From an uncultured Lachnospiraceae bacterium (GTDB taxonomy: Bacteria > Bacillota > Clostridia > Lachnospirales > Lachnospiraceae): a DNA stretch of 64,000 nucleotides. Made by a program: the position numbers and the translations under genes. Where the stretch lies: the NCBI GenBank assembly GCA_934317845.1, contig CAKRES010000009.1:1-64000 (forward strand), in the 5' to 3' direction. Numbering within the stretch: position 1 is the first letter of the stretch; the number at the start of each line of letters is the position of its first letter. Shown in pieces: positions 16,325 through 25,010 of the stretch. A model generated the notes under the pieces. It made no database searches. It saw only the letters and a program-made list of their open reading frames with translations, and was not told the DNA's origin.

Positions 16325-17449
16325 CTATAAAATGTAGCGTGAATTTTTCTCTACCACAATTTTGATCTTTCCATCTTCCACAACATGGGATGTATTTGCC
16401 CGGATCGTATCCCGGCTCTCCACAATGCAGTTCTCAATGGTAACATTATCTCCAATATACACATCATTTAAAATGATGGAATTTTTAATCACACAATTGT
16501 TGCCGATATAAACTTCCTTAAACAGCACAGAATTTTCCACGGTTCCATTGATAATACAACCGGATGAGATCAAACTGTTCTTTACGGAAGATCCCCGGTT
16601 ATATTTGGCAGGCGGAAGATCGTCTACCTTGGAGTATACATCCGGGTACTGCTTGAAAAAGTAATCCCTGATCTCCTTGTTTAAGAAATCCATATTGGTC
16701 TTATAGTATGCATCCACATCCGAAATGTTACTCCAATAAGAATCCATCTCGTATGCATAGATCTTCTTGACATTCTTATGACGGATCAAAATATCTTTTA
16801 CAAAATCAGTACGCTCTTCCTTCGCACATTCCTCTAACAATTCGATCAGCTGACGGCGGCGCACCACATACACACCAATGGATGCAAGGCTGGAATCTGC
16901 CACAAGCGGTTTCTCTTCAAATTCACGGATTCTTCCATCTTCCATTGTTTTGACAACACCAAAACGTTCTAACTGATCCGGCTCTTTTGCAAGGTTCTTA
17001 CATACAACCGTAATATCTGCACCCTTTTCAATGTGATATTCCAGCACCTTGTTATAATCAAGCTTATAAACACCATCACCACTGGCGATCACAACATATG
17101 GCTCATGGCTTTCCTTTAAGAATCCAATATTCTGGTACAGTGCATCTGCAGTTCCTTTATACCAGTAACTGTTCGTATTGGTGATCGTTGGTGTAAACAC
17201 AAACAAACCACCCTGTTTTCGTCCAAAATCCCACCATTTACTGGAGCTTAAATGCTCATTCAGTGACCGGGAATTGTACTGTGTAAATACTGCTACACGC
17301 TGGATATGGGAATTTGTCATATTGGAAAGCGCAAAATCAATACTACGATAGCTTCCGGCTACCGGCATAGCTGCTACCGCGCGCTTGTTGGAAAGCTCCC
17401 GCATCCGGTTGCTGTTACCACCCGCCAAGATAATACCTAATGCTCTCAT
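16325..17449 (-). CDS. glgD: Glucose-1-phosphate adenylyltransferase subunit GlgD
   Basis: 374 residues. The N-terminus GIILAGGNSNRMRELSNKRA deviates from the catalytic GGxGxRL of GlgC, as is normal for GlgD, the regulatory or accessory subunit of the Firmicute ADP-glucose pyrophosphorylase. The C-terminal third is a left-handed beta-helix (IINGTVENSVLFKEVYIG repeats). It overlaps glgC by ATGA and acts with it in glycogen synthesis. Confidence 0.95.
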   Translation of the reverse strand: MRALGIILAGGNSNRMRELSNKRAVAAMPVAGSYRSIDFALSNMTNSHIQRVAVFTQYNSRSLNEHLSSSKWWDFGRKQGGLFVFTPTITNTNSYWYKGTADALYQNIGFLKESHEPYVVIASGDGVYKLDYNKVLEYHIEKGADITVVCKNLAKEPDQLERFGVVKTMEDGRIREFEEKPLVADSSLASIGVYVVRRRQLIELLEECAKEERTDFVKDILIRHKNVKKIYAYEMDSYWSNISDVDAYYKTNMDFLNKEIRDYFFKQYPDVYSKVDDLPPAKYNRGSSVKNSLISSGCIINGTVENSVLFKEVYIGNNCVIKNSIILNDVYIGDNVTIENCIVESRDTIRANTSHVVEDGKIKIVVEKNSRYIL

Positions 17450-18720
17450 GACAATTCACCTACCTTTATCAATGTCTCTCCACTTGCAAGTATGTGTTCC
17501 GGATAATCCTCCGGCACCGTTTCTCCAAAAATCGCGGTGTTCTTACCGATCGTGACACCCTCCGGGATCTTAGAGTACTCGCCTACCGTTGCAAGACCGC
17601 CGGCGTAAATCTTCGGTGCCACTTTGTTCTCCACTTCTTCAAATGCACCAAGCGTTACCTGATCTGCGATCTCAACATATTCTGATATGATCGACTTATC
17701 CACATGGCAGTTCTTACCGATCACTGTTCCATTCATAATGATGGAATCATGTACCACAGTCCCTTCTCCGATCGTCACTCCGGCACCGATCACAGAATTG
17801 TAGATCTCGCCATATATCTCAGATCCTTCGCCAATAATACTTCCTTCGATCCGGCTCGTATCCGCAATATACTGTGGCGGGATCACATCACTCTTTGTAT
17901 AGATCTTCCAGAACTCCTCATAGAGATTGAACTCCGGAATAATATCGATCAGCTCCATGTTGGCTTCCCAGTAAGAGTGCAGTGTCCCAACATCCTTCCA
18001 GTATCCTTTGTACTCATAAGCACAGATCTTTTTACCATTGTTATGGCAGTATGGAATGATATGCTTACCAAAATCACATGCCGGCTGTTCCGAAAGCTGC
18101 TGCAATGCATCCTTTAACACCGGCCAGCTGAATATGTAAATACCCATGGATGCCTTGGTGCTTCTCGGATGCTCCGGTTTCTCTTCAAACTCTGTGATCC
18201 GTCCTTCCTCATCGGTCAGAACCACACCAAAACGAGACGCTTCCTCCTCAGACACATTAAACGTAGCCAGAGTCACATCGGCATTTCTCGACTTGTGGAA
18301 ATCAAGCATCACTTCATAATCCATTTTGTAAATGTGATCTCCCGATAAGATCAACACATAATCCGGATTATAGTACTGCATATACTCAAGGTTCTGGAAG
18401 ATGGCATTGGCAGTTCCGGTATACCATTCACTGTTACTGCTCTTTTCATACGGAGGCAGCACGGTAACACCTCCAATATTGCGGTCCAGATCCCACGGAA
18501 TACCAATTCCGATATGCTGATTCAAACGCAATGGACGATATTGTGTAAGGACACCTACCGTATCAATTCCTGAATTAATACAGTTGCTGAGCGGAAAGTC
18601 AATGATCTTATACTTGCCGCCAAATGATACAGCCGGCTTTGCGACCCTTGATGTCAATACGCCTAATCTGCTGCCCTGCCCGCCTGCTAATAGCATCGCT
18701 ATCATTTCTTTTTTTATCAT
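17446..18720 (-). CDS. glgC: Glucose-1-phosphate adenylyltransferase GlgC
   Basis: 424 residues with the nucleotide motif LLAGGQGSRLGVLT, KPAVSFGGKYKIIDFPLSN and the catalytic GDHIYKMDY. It makes ADP-glucose for glycogen. The C-terminal beta-helix carries hexapeptide repeats. It is first in the glgC-glgD-spoVG unit. No other glycogen genes are adjacent. Confidence 0.97.
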   Translation of the reverse strand: MIKKEMIAMLLAGGQGSRLGVLTSRVAKPAVSFGGKYKIIDFPLSNCINSGIDTVGVLTQYRPLRLNQHIGIGIPWDLDRNIGGVTVLPPYEKSSNSEWYTGTANAIFQNLEYMQYYNPDYVLILSGDHIYKMDYEVMLDFHKSRNADVTLATFNVSEEEASRFGVVLTDEEGRITEFEEKPEHPRSTKASMGIYIFSWPVLKDALQQLSEQPACDFGKHIIPYCHNNGKKICAYEYKGYWKDVGTLHSYWEANMELIDIIPEFNLYEEFWKIYTKSDVIPPQYIADTSRIEGSIIGEGSEIYGEIYNSVIGAGVTIGEGTVVHDSIIMNGTVIGKNCHVDKSIISEYVEIADQVTLGAFEEVENKVAPKIYAGGLATVGEYSKIPEGVTIGKNTAIFGETVPEDYPEHILASGETLIKVGELS

Positions 18721-18751
18721 GTCGTCACCCCTTTACACACATTATGATTCT

Positions 18752-18780
18752 AGTATAGCATTTATTTTGTAAAATGTGAA
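18752..18780 (-). promoter_or_regulatory. Promoter of glgC
   Basis: TTCACA, 17 bases, TATACT on the minus strand, 31 bases before the glgC start; GGGGTGA serves as ribosome site. Confidence 0.7.
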
Positions 18781-18918
18781 CAAAATCTTTTCTCTTTTTA
18801 GGGCTTTTTCGGCCACCTTAACAATTTGTTCAAAAATGTTTCTGGTCATGTGCATAAAAACACACATAAATTTCCATAATTTTCTAAAAAAAACTCCGAA
18901 TCGATGCCGGAAAAGGGA

Positions 18919-18947
18919 TTGAACATTCGCTTTTTTATCGGTATACT
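18919..18947 (+). promoter_or_regulatory. Promoter of murC
   Basis: TTGAAC, 17 bases, TATACT on the plus strand. The leader of about 40 bases contains GAAGGAC before the ATG at 18996. Between this and the glgC promoter (18781-18918) I see nothing else. Confidence 0.75.
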
Positions 18948-18995
18948 GTAATTAAATCGTATTATATATTTATAGAAGAAAAGAAGGACAACACT

Positions 18996-20372
18996 ATGTA
19001 TCAGATGGATTTTACCAAACCATGTCACATTCATTTTATAGGGATCGGCGGCATCAGCATGAGCGGCCTTGCGGAAGTTCTGTTAAAAGAAGGATTTACC
19101 GTCAGTGGCTCCGACAACCAGGATTCCGACATTGTTAAAACATTAAAAGCAGCCGGAGCGACCGTTATGATCGGGCAAAAAGCAGCCAATATCACAGACG
19201 ATATTGACGTTGTATGCTACACTGCTGCCATTCATAAAGATAATGAAGAGTTTAAAGCATGTGAAAACAAAAAACTTCCAATGCTTACCCGCGCAGAGCT
19301 TTTGGGACAGATGATGAAGAACTATAAGGAAGCGATCTGCATTTCCGGTACACACGGAAAGACAACGACAACTTCCATGTTAAGTGAGATATTATTAGCC
19401 GCAGATACCGATCCAACGATCAGTGTCGGTGGGATCTTAGAATCGATCGGCGGCAACATCCGCGTCGGCGGTCCGGACATTTTCCTGACAGAAGCGTGTG
19501 AATATACGAACAGCTTCCTGTCATTTTTTCCAACGATCGCAGCGATCCTTAATATAGAAGAAGACCATCTTGATTTCTTCAAAGACATTCACGATATCCG
19601 CAACAGCTTCCACACCTTTGCAAAGCTGATCAACAAAGACGGATTGCTCGTGATCAACGGTGACATCGACCATGTATCGGAGATCACCAAAGGGGTTTCG
19701 TGCCGCGTACTCACATTTGGCACGAGCGATACCTGTGATTATGCCGCATACAATGTCGAATACGACGATCTTGGCTCACCAAGCTTTGATGTTTATTACA
19801 AAAATGAATGCTTGTTCCCGGTACACCTGTCGGTGGGCGGTGACCACAACATCTTAAATGCACTGGCGGCGATCGCTATTGCAAGAGAATTAAAGCTTTC
19901 CGATACGGCGATCACATCCGGACTGTTATCCTTTACCGGAACCAAACGTCGTTTTGAATACAAAGGAAAAATGGGGGACGTCACTGTGATCGACGATTAC
20001 GCCCATCATCCAACTGAGATCAAGGCAACCTTAAACCGGGCGACACGCTATCCACACAACGATACCTGGGTAGTATTCCAGCCACACACCTTTTCCAGAA
20101 CAAAGGCATTTCTGCCACAGTTTGCAGAAGCCTTAAGCCTTGCAGACCACGTCGTATTAGCCGACATTTACGCTGCACGCGAAGTGGACACCGGAGAGAT
20201 CTCCTCCAGAGACATCTTAAAGCTGCTTCTCGAAAAACACATTGACGCACATTATTTTCCATCTTTTGACGAGATTGAAAATTTTTTGAAAAAAAGTTGT
20301 AAACAAAATGATTTGTTAATAACTATGGGTGCCGGAAACGTGGTTTTCATTGGAGAAGACCTGATTGATTGA
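18996..20372 (+). CDS. murC: UDP-N-acetylmuramate--L-alanine ligase
   Basis: 458 residues with the N-terminal Rossmann motif FIGIGGISMSGLAE, ATP loop GTHGKTTTTSM near 117, EDHLDFF in the centre and DDYAHHPTEIKATL near the start of the C-terminal domain. This is complete MurC, adding L-Ala to UDP-MurNAc in peptidoglycan synthesis. It stands alone with its own promoter and terminator rather than in a mur cluster. Confidence 0.97.
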   Translation: MYQMDFTKPCHIHFIGIGGISMSGLAEVLLKEGFTVSGSDNQDSDIVKTLKAAGATVMIGQKAANITDDIDVVCYTAAIHKDNEEFKACENKKLPMLTRAELLGQMMKNYKEAICISGTHGKTTTTSMLSEILLAADTDPTISVGGILESIGGNIRVGGPDIFLTEACEYTNSFLSFFPTIAAILNIEEDHLDFFKDIHDIRNSFHTFAKLINKDGLLVINGDIDHVSEITKGVSCRVLTFGTSDTCDYAAYNVEYDDLGSPSFDVYYKNECLFPVHLSVGGDHNILNALAAIAIARELKLSDTAITSGLLSFTGTKRRFEYKGKMGDVTVIDDYAHHPTEIKATLNRATRYPHNDTWVVFQPHTFSRTKAFLPQFAEALSLADHVVLADIYAAREVDTGEISSRDILKLLLEKHIDAHYFPSFDEIENFLKKSCKQNDLLITMGAGNVVFIGEDLID

Positions 20373-20387
20373 CAGTTATGCACACTA

Positions 20388-20437
20388 TCCACATAGTTAT
20401 CGACCATATGGCCCCTAACCATGTGGATATTTTTTGT
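20388..20437 (+). terminator. Terminator of murC
   Basis: ATCCACAT.GTTA and TAACC.ATGTGGAT form a stem of 8 plus about 4 bp followed by ATTTTTTG. The stem sequences resemble DnaA boxes (CTATCCACA, and just before it TTATGCACA), but the run of T after the second arm makes a terminator the simpler reading. Confidence 0.75.
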
Positions 20438-20578
20438 TCATAAATGATTTGTCTGATAATTTTTGAACACCGCATTTTCAAAGGCTTTGTTTTGACATTA
20501 TTTTCAGACAATTCAGTTTTACACTTTATAAACATTTTTGTCGTCTTTTCGCAAAACGCCAGTCGAACGCACGTCCTA

Positions 20579-20607
20579 TTTTCATTTAAAAATTCGTGTG
20601 CTATACT
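20579..20607 (+). promoter_or_regulatory. Promoter of the dnaD-dnaI-prs unit
   Basis: TTTTCA, 17 bases, TATACT with TGC extension, 33 bases before the dnaD start; AAAGAGGGA serves as ribosome site. Nothing else is evident in 20438-20578. Confidence 0.65.
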
Positions 20608-20639
20608 AGGAAAACGGTACAGGAAAAGAGGGAAAGACG

Positions 20640-21746
20640 ATGACTTCAATCAAGATTTCAAATCAGTTATTAACGGCATCTACGATGATCGACAATCTGT
20701 TTATCGACCAGTATATGCCACAGGCAAATGGCGAGTTTGTAAAAGTGTATTTGTATCTGATGCGCATGGCATTAGGCGGTTTTGAACCGACGATCGCTGA
20801 TATGGCGGATGCCTTAAACAATACAGAAAATGACATTGTGCGTGCGTTGAAATATTGGCAGAAGCAGTCTTTGTTAAAACTGCACTGTGTGTCAGAAAAG
20901 GAAGCTTCACCGGATACGATCGCATCCATTGAGCTTTTGCCGATCACCGATACTGCGGCAGTCAAAAAAGCATCCTTCAGTGTGATCACGAAACACAGCA
21001 AAACGGATGCTGAGCCACAGGACAATGTGCTTGCGATGCCTCCGGCAAAACCAACCTATGAAGCTGACCAGCTCACAAAGCTATTTACACAATCGGATAT
21101 GGAGCAGGCATGCTACATGGCAGAGGTCTTTTTTGCACATCCGCTTACCAAGGAGGATTTAGAAACACTGCTTTACTTTAAAGAGCAGCTGAAATTTGAC
21201 TCCGAGCTCATTGAGCATCTGATCGAATACTGCGCAGGACTTCATAAGACAAGTTTCCGCTACATGGAAAAGGTAGCGATCAGCTGGCATGAAAATCATA
21301 TTCGCACAAAAGCACAGGCGATTACATATTGTGAAACCAAAACCAATGCAGCAACGATCATGCAGCGGTGCCTCGGCTTAAACACATGGGGCGAGGAAGC
21401 CAGACGCATGTTAAAGACCTGGTGTGAAGATTACTTAATGGATCTTACTCTGATCGAGGAAGCCTGCAACCGTGCTTACCGCAAAACAAGCGGCAACGGC
21501 GCATTAAATTATGCCAATGCCCTGATGGAAAACTGGCACAAAAACGGGATCACGACATTAGAACAGCTCGCGGCTTCCGACAGCAAATTCCGCGCTACAC
21601 AAAAAGCCACTTATGCACCAAAGAAAGAGGCACAGACGAAAAAGCCTGCCAATGCCTTTCATAATTTTGACCAGGGCGATGACGTGGACTATGATGCCAT
21701 TCTTCCAAAGGTAGTTGTTCCACGTTCTCAAAAAAAGGAGAACTGA
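20640..21746 (+). CDS. dnaD: DnaD-domain replication initiation protein
   Basis: 368 residues: an N-terminal winged-helix part (IDQYMPQANGEFVKVYLYL, then EPTIADMADALN) and a DnaD/DnaB-type helical domain around FDSELIEHLIEYCAGLHK and YMEKVAISWHENHI, with a second weaker repeat near WGEEARRMLKTW. DnaD proteins help remodel origin DNA and recruit the helicase loader, and the DnaI-type loader is the next gene, two bases downstream. Confidence 0.93.
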   Translation: MTSIKISNQLLTASTMIDNLFIDQYMPQANGEFVKVYLYLMRMALGGFEPTIADMADALNNTENDIVRALKYWQKQSLLKLHCVSEKEASPDTIASIELLPITDTAAVKKASFSVITKHSKTDAEPQDNVLAMPPAKPTYEADQLTKLFTQSDMEQACYMAEVFFAHPLTKEDLETLLYFKEQLKFDSELIEHLIEYCAGLHKTSFRYMEKVAISWHENHIRTKAQAITYCETKTNAATIMQRCLGLNTWGEEARRMLKTWCEDYLMDLTLIEEACNRAYRKTSGNGALNYANALMENWHKNGITTLEQLAASDSKFRATQKATYAPKKEAQTKKPANAFHNFDQGDDVDYDAILPKVVVPRSQKKEN

Positions 21747-21747
21747 T

Positions 21748-22728
21748 ATGGCACTTCACACCTCGTTAAAAGAACTATATGAACAGAGAAGATATGATAA
21801 CGCGGTACGATTACGAGAACATATCAATGCGGCATATGCCGCCTGCCCCGACCTTAAGGAGCTTGATCTTACCATCAAAAGGATCACCCTTACTATGGGG
21901 CGGAATCACATCCTTCAAAAAGAGCAGGACAAAAATGACGACTTCGAGCAGAAAAAACAACTGCTTATAAAAAAGAGAGCCGCACTTTTAGAACAGTACC
22001 ATATTCCAAAGGATTACGACAAACCTGTCTATACCTGCCCCTTATGTCAGGATGAAGGACACATAAATGGAGAGGCCTGCATTTGCTTTCAGCAGGCAAA
22101 AGCAGAATTATTGTTTGAACACTCGCCGATCCGCACACAATTAGTAAAAGAGAACTTTTCACATTTTGATCTCTCCCGTTTCAGCAACACTTCTGTTACG
22201 GGATATGGCATCTCGCCCAGAGAAAATATGCAAGCCGCCCACACCCTCGCCGAGGAATTCTGCGAGACATTTCCAAACGGGCGCAACCTGCTGATCACCG
22301 GAACGACCGGGGTTGGCAAAACCTTTTTGAGCAACTGCATAGCAGAACAGCTGCTGCATGCGCAGCACACCGTCACGTATCTGACTTCCGCACAGTTTTT
22401 TCAGCTCCTTGCAGACCACGAGTTTCGCAAGGATACCACAGAAGAAGCAATGGAACGGTACCGCTACATGCAGAACTGCGAACTGTTGATCATTGACGAC
22501 TTAGGGACTGAGATGAACAACAGCTTTGTTGAGACCTCCCTGTTTGAATGTATCAACCAACGGATCTTAACGAACAAAAGCACGATTATCTCCACCAACT
22601 TAAATATGAAACAGTTGGAGGATAATTATACAAGACGCGTATCATCCCGTCTGATCGAGCATTACGAAACACTCCCGCTCTTCGGCCCGGATCTGCGCCT
22701 TGAAAAAAGAAAAAAAATGGAGGATTAG
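21748..22728 (+). CDS. dnaI: Helicase loader, DnaI/DnaC-type AAA+ ATPase
   Basis: 326 residues. A Cys cluster CPLCQDEGHINGEACIC near 97-113 is the DnaI-type zinc module. The AAA+ domain has Walker A GTTGVGKT near 186, Walker B LLIIDDLGTE and Arg-finger region RRVSSRLIEHY. It loads the replicative helicase. Start at 21748, one base after the dnaD stop, with AAAGGAG upstream. Confidence 0.95.
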   Translation: MALHTSLKELYEQRRYDNAVRLREHINAAYAACPDLKELDLTIKRITLTMGRNHILQKEQDKNDDFEQKKQLLIKKRAALLEQYHIPKDYDKPVYTCPLCQDEGHINGEACICFQQAKAELLFEHSPIRTQLVKENFSHFDLSRFSNTSVTGYGISPRENMQAAHTLAEEFCETFPNGRNLLITGTTGVGKTFLSNCIAEQLLHAQHTVTYLTSAQFFQLLADHEFRKDTTEEAMERYRYMQNCELLIIDDLGTEMNNSFVETSLFECINQRILTNKSTIISTNLNMKQLEDNYTRRVSSRLIEHYETLPLFGPDLRLEKRKKMED

Positions 22729-22732
22729 GAAC

Positions 22733-23911
22733 ATGCCACAAGACAACGATTTACAAAGCATCCCTGTTGGAAAACTGCAGATTGTAGCCATGGAGAGCTG
22801 CAAGGAGCTTGGAAAAAAGGTGGACAACTACCTTGTAAACTGGAGAAAAGAACGCAAAAATGAAAACAAATCAAGCGTTGCATTTCATGGTTACGAGCGC
22901 GATACCTATCTTTTGAAAGCTTCCTGCCCTCGTTTTGGTTCCGGCGAAGCCAAAGGAATCATCAAAGAATCTGTACGAGGAAGTGATTTGTATATATTAG
23001 TGGACGTTGGAAACTACAGCATCAAATACAAACTGTGTGGAGAAGATGCCCCAATGTCTCCGGACGATCATTTCGCAGATGTGAAACGTATCATTGCTGC
23101 TGCAGCCGGAAAACCACGTAAGATCACAGTGATCATGCCTTTCTTATATGAAAGCCGTCAGCACAAGAGAAGCACCAGAGAATCTCTTGACTGCGCTGTC
23201 ATGTTACAGGAGCTCACTGCCATCGGTGTCGATAACATCATTACGTTCGATGCCCATGATCCACGGGTACAGAACGCAATCCCGCGTGATGGATTTGAAA
23301 ATATCATGCCAACCTACCAGTTTGTAAAAGCATTATTAGGTTCCACACCGGATCTTGACATTGACAAGGATCATATGCTGGTGATCAGTCCGGATGAAGG
23401 AGCTATGAACCGTGCCATCTACTTTGCAAATGTACTCGGAATCAATGTTGGTATGTTCTATAAGAGAAGAGATTACACCCGCATCGTAAACGGTCGTAAC
23501 CCGATCGTATCCCATGAATATTTAGGAGATGACGTAGAAGGAAAAGACGTGATCATCATCGATGATATGATCTCCTCCGGAGAAAGCATGATCGACGTTG
23601 CCAAACAGTTAAAGGCCCGCAAAGCAAGACGTGTCTTTGCAATTGCAACCTTTGGTTTATTCACCAACGGTCTGGATGTCTTTGACCAGGCACACGAAGA
23701 CGGCATCATCGAGAAAGTCATCACAACCAACTTGACGTATCAGCGTCCGGATCTGTTAGAGAGAAGCTGGTATGTAAGCTCTGACTTAAGCAAATATATC
23801 GCATTGATCATCGATCATCTGAATCATGACAGCTCGATCAGCAACTTATTAAGCCCGACAGAGCGGATTCAGGCACGCATCAAAGCTTACAACGAGAATA
23901 AGCAGAAATAA
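22733..23911 (+). CDS. prs: Ribose-phosphate pyrophosphokinase
   Basis: 392 residues, longer than the usual 315. It keeps the PRPP loop VIIIDDMISSGESM and the metal-site region ITFDAHDPRVQNA, and has family ESRQHKRST in the flexible-loop position. It converts ribose 5-phosphate and ATP to PRPP. The N-terminal 60 residues and several insertions mark the divergent clostridial form. Start at 22733 is four bases past the dnaI stop, after GGAGG. It ends the replication-loader unit. Confidence 0.93.
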   Translation: MPQDNDLQSIPVGKLQIVAMESCKELGKKVDNYLVNWRKERKNENKSSVAFHGYERDTYLLKASCPRFGSGEAKGIIKESVRGSDLYILVDVGNYSIKYKLCGEDAPMSPDDHFADVKRIIAAAAGKPRKITVIMPFLYESRQHKRSTRESLDCAVMLQELTAIGVDNIITFDAHDPRVQNAIPRDGFENIMPTYQFVKALLGSTPDLDIDKDHMLVISPDEGAMNRAIYFANVLGINVGMFYKRRDYTRIVNGRNPIVSHEYLGDDVEGKDVIIIDDMISSGESMIDVAKQLKARKARRVFAIATFGLFTNGLDVFDQAHEDGIIEKVITTNLTYQRPDLLERSWYVSSDLSKYIALIIDHLNHDSSISNLLSPTERIQARIKAYNENKQK

Positions 23912-23941
23912 TATTCTTGCAATATATGCAATATAATTTAC

Positions 23942-24093
23942 GCCCCCTTTTGTGTGGTTACTGATTTTTCATGGCACGCTTGCGCTTTTGTTGCATGACG
24001 CAGCAGTGCATAAGGTCCCAAAGTACGGGACCTAAGCACTGGCGCATGCAAATAAGCCAGAAAAATCAATAACCACACGAGGGGGCTTTTTTT
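23942..24093 (+). repeat. Structured intergenic element, copy 3, serving as prs terminator
   Basis: The outermost stem GCCCCCT..TGTGTGGTTA / TAACCACA..GGGGGC is followed by TTTTTTT, an intrinsic terminator for prs. Inside sit TGATTTTTC/GAAAAATCA, the box CACGCTTGCGCT, TGCATG..CGC/GCGCATGCA, and the core AGTGC-ATA-AGGTCCC, loop AAAGTAC, GGGACCT-AA-GCACT. Compared with copies 1 and 2, both core stems have changed on both sides while loop and bulges are kept. Confidence 0.8.
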
Positions 24094-24150
24094 GCATAAA
24101 AAATTTTTATACTAAATTCCGTTCATTTCTTTGTTATTATCATTATGTAC

Positions 24151-24246
24151 TTCTTTATGAAAATTGATAGGAAAAAATAGAATCAAATGCCAATGACGCA
24201 ATCGTGGCAGTAATTCTTCATGAAAATTCATAAGAAAAAAATAGAA
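24151..24246. repeat. Imperfect 31-bp direct repeat
   Basis: TTCTTTATGAAAATTGATAG and the following AAAAAATAGAA (24151-24181) recur at 24214-24246 with three or four changes. Function unknown; the second copy runs into the terminator below. The rest of 24094-24327 holds nothing else I can identify. Confidence 0.45.
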
Positions 24247-24265
24247 AGCATTTCTGCTTTCTATT
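24233..24265 (-). terminator. Terminator of the DnaJ-gene unit
   Basis: Perfect 10-bp stem AATAGAAAGC / GCTTTCTATT with a 6-base loop, followed on the minus strand by TTTTTTT. It lies about 60 bases after the stop at 24328. Confidence 0.85.
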
Positions 24266-24327
24266 AGATATATTGTAGTAATGTTACACTAAAATCATAA
24301 AATCCACGCCATTATCTTCTATCCGGA

Positions 24328-24990
24328 TCATACGTAAAATCTTGGTCCGCAGCACAGATTACAAAACAGATTGAGCAGACACAGCTTCAAACAGAAGTTA
24401 CCGCCCATCGTCGGCATCTCATACATTGCGCCCTGCTGTGTATACCAGTTTTCTCCGCGCGACATCTGTTCATAAAGTCTGCGGTAGGATACGTTGCCCG
24501 GCTCCATTGTTGTTGCCTGTTTGGCATATTCCATTGCGATCACATTATCTCCTTTGCCGGAGTGCGCCAGTGCGGCGTAGTAATACCACGCTGCTGTCCG
24601 GTTGGAGATTCCGTCCAGTACATGGATCGCTTCTTCAAAATGTCCATTCCGGATATAATTGGCTGCTGCCTGCAAATGCACATCTTCTTCACTCTGTGAG
24701 GTCCTCGCACCAAATCCGCCAAATGACGAGAAATCCCCAAAGCCTCCAAAACCTCCGTAGCTTCCATAGGATTCCCCACTGCCTCCGGTGCTGTAGCCTC
24801 CCTGCTTTTCTTTCATGATCTGCTCATAAGCCGCCTGCACCTGCTTAAATTTTTCTTCCGCCTGTTCTTTATTGGGATTGTTCAGATTGGCATCCGGATG
24901 GTATTTACGGCTCAATGCCCGATATGCTTTTTTTATGTCTGCTTCCGATGCGTCACGACTCACACCGAGTACCTGATACGGATCTAACAT
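24328..24990 (-). CDS. DnaJ-domain protein with TPR-like part and Cys-rich tail
   Basis: About 220 residues: J domain at the N-terminus with HPD in KYHPDANL, a Gly/Phe-rich linker, a helical TPR-like segment (AANYIRNGHFEEAIHVLDGI), and a tail LKLCLLNLFCNLCCGPRF that may be a membrane or metal-binding end. It is a co-chaperone candidate, not canonical DnaJ (no zinc-finger domain). Start at 24990 uses AGGTGA; an upstream GTG at 24999 is possible. It is 20 bases after the DUF5685 gene. Confidence 0.85.
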   Translation of the reverse strand: MLDPYQVLGVSRDASEADIKKAYRALSRKYHPDANLNNPNKEQAEEKFKQVQAAYEQIMKEKQGGYSTGGSGESYGSYGGFGGFGDFSSFGGFGARTSQSEEDVHLQAAANYIRNGHFEEAIHVLDGISNRTAAWYYYAALAHSGKGDNVIAMEYAKQATTMEPGNVSYRRLYEQMSRGENWYTQQGAMYEMPTMGGNFCLKLCLLNLFCNLCCGPRFYV

Positions 24991-25010
24991 ACGATTCACC
25001 TACTATCTAT

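Noticed and set aside
18721..18995. Possible riboswitch upstream of glgC or murC
   Set aside because: The promoters leave leaders of only about 25-45 bases, too short for an aptamer.
20376..20430. DnaA-box-like TTATGCACA, CTATCCACA and inverted ATATCCACA next to dnaD/dnaI, suggesting an origin
   Set aside because: Each has a mismatch, two form a stem followed by six T directly after murC, and no dnaA, dnaN or AT-rich unwinding region is present. A terminator explains it.
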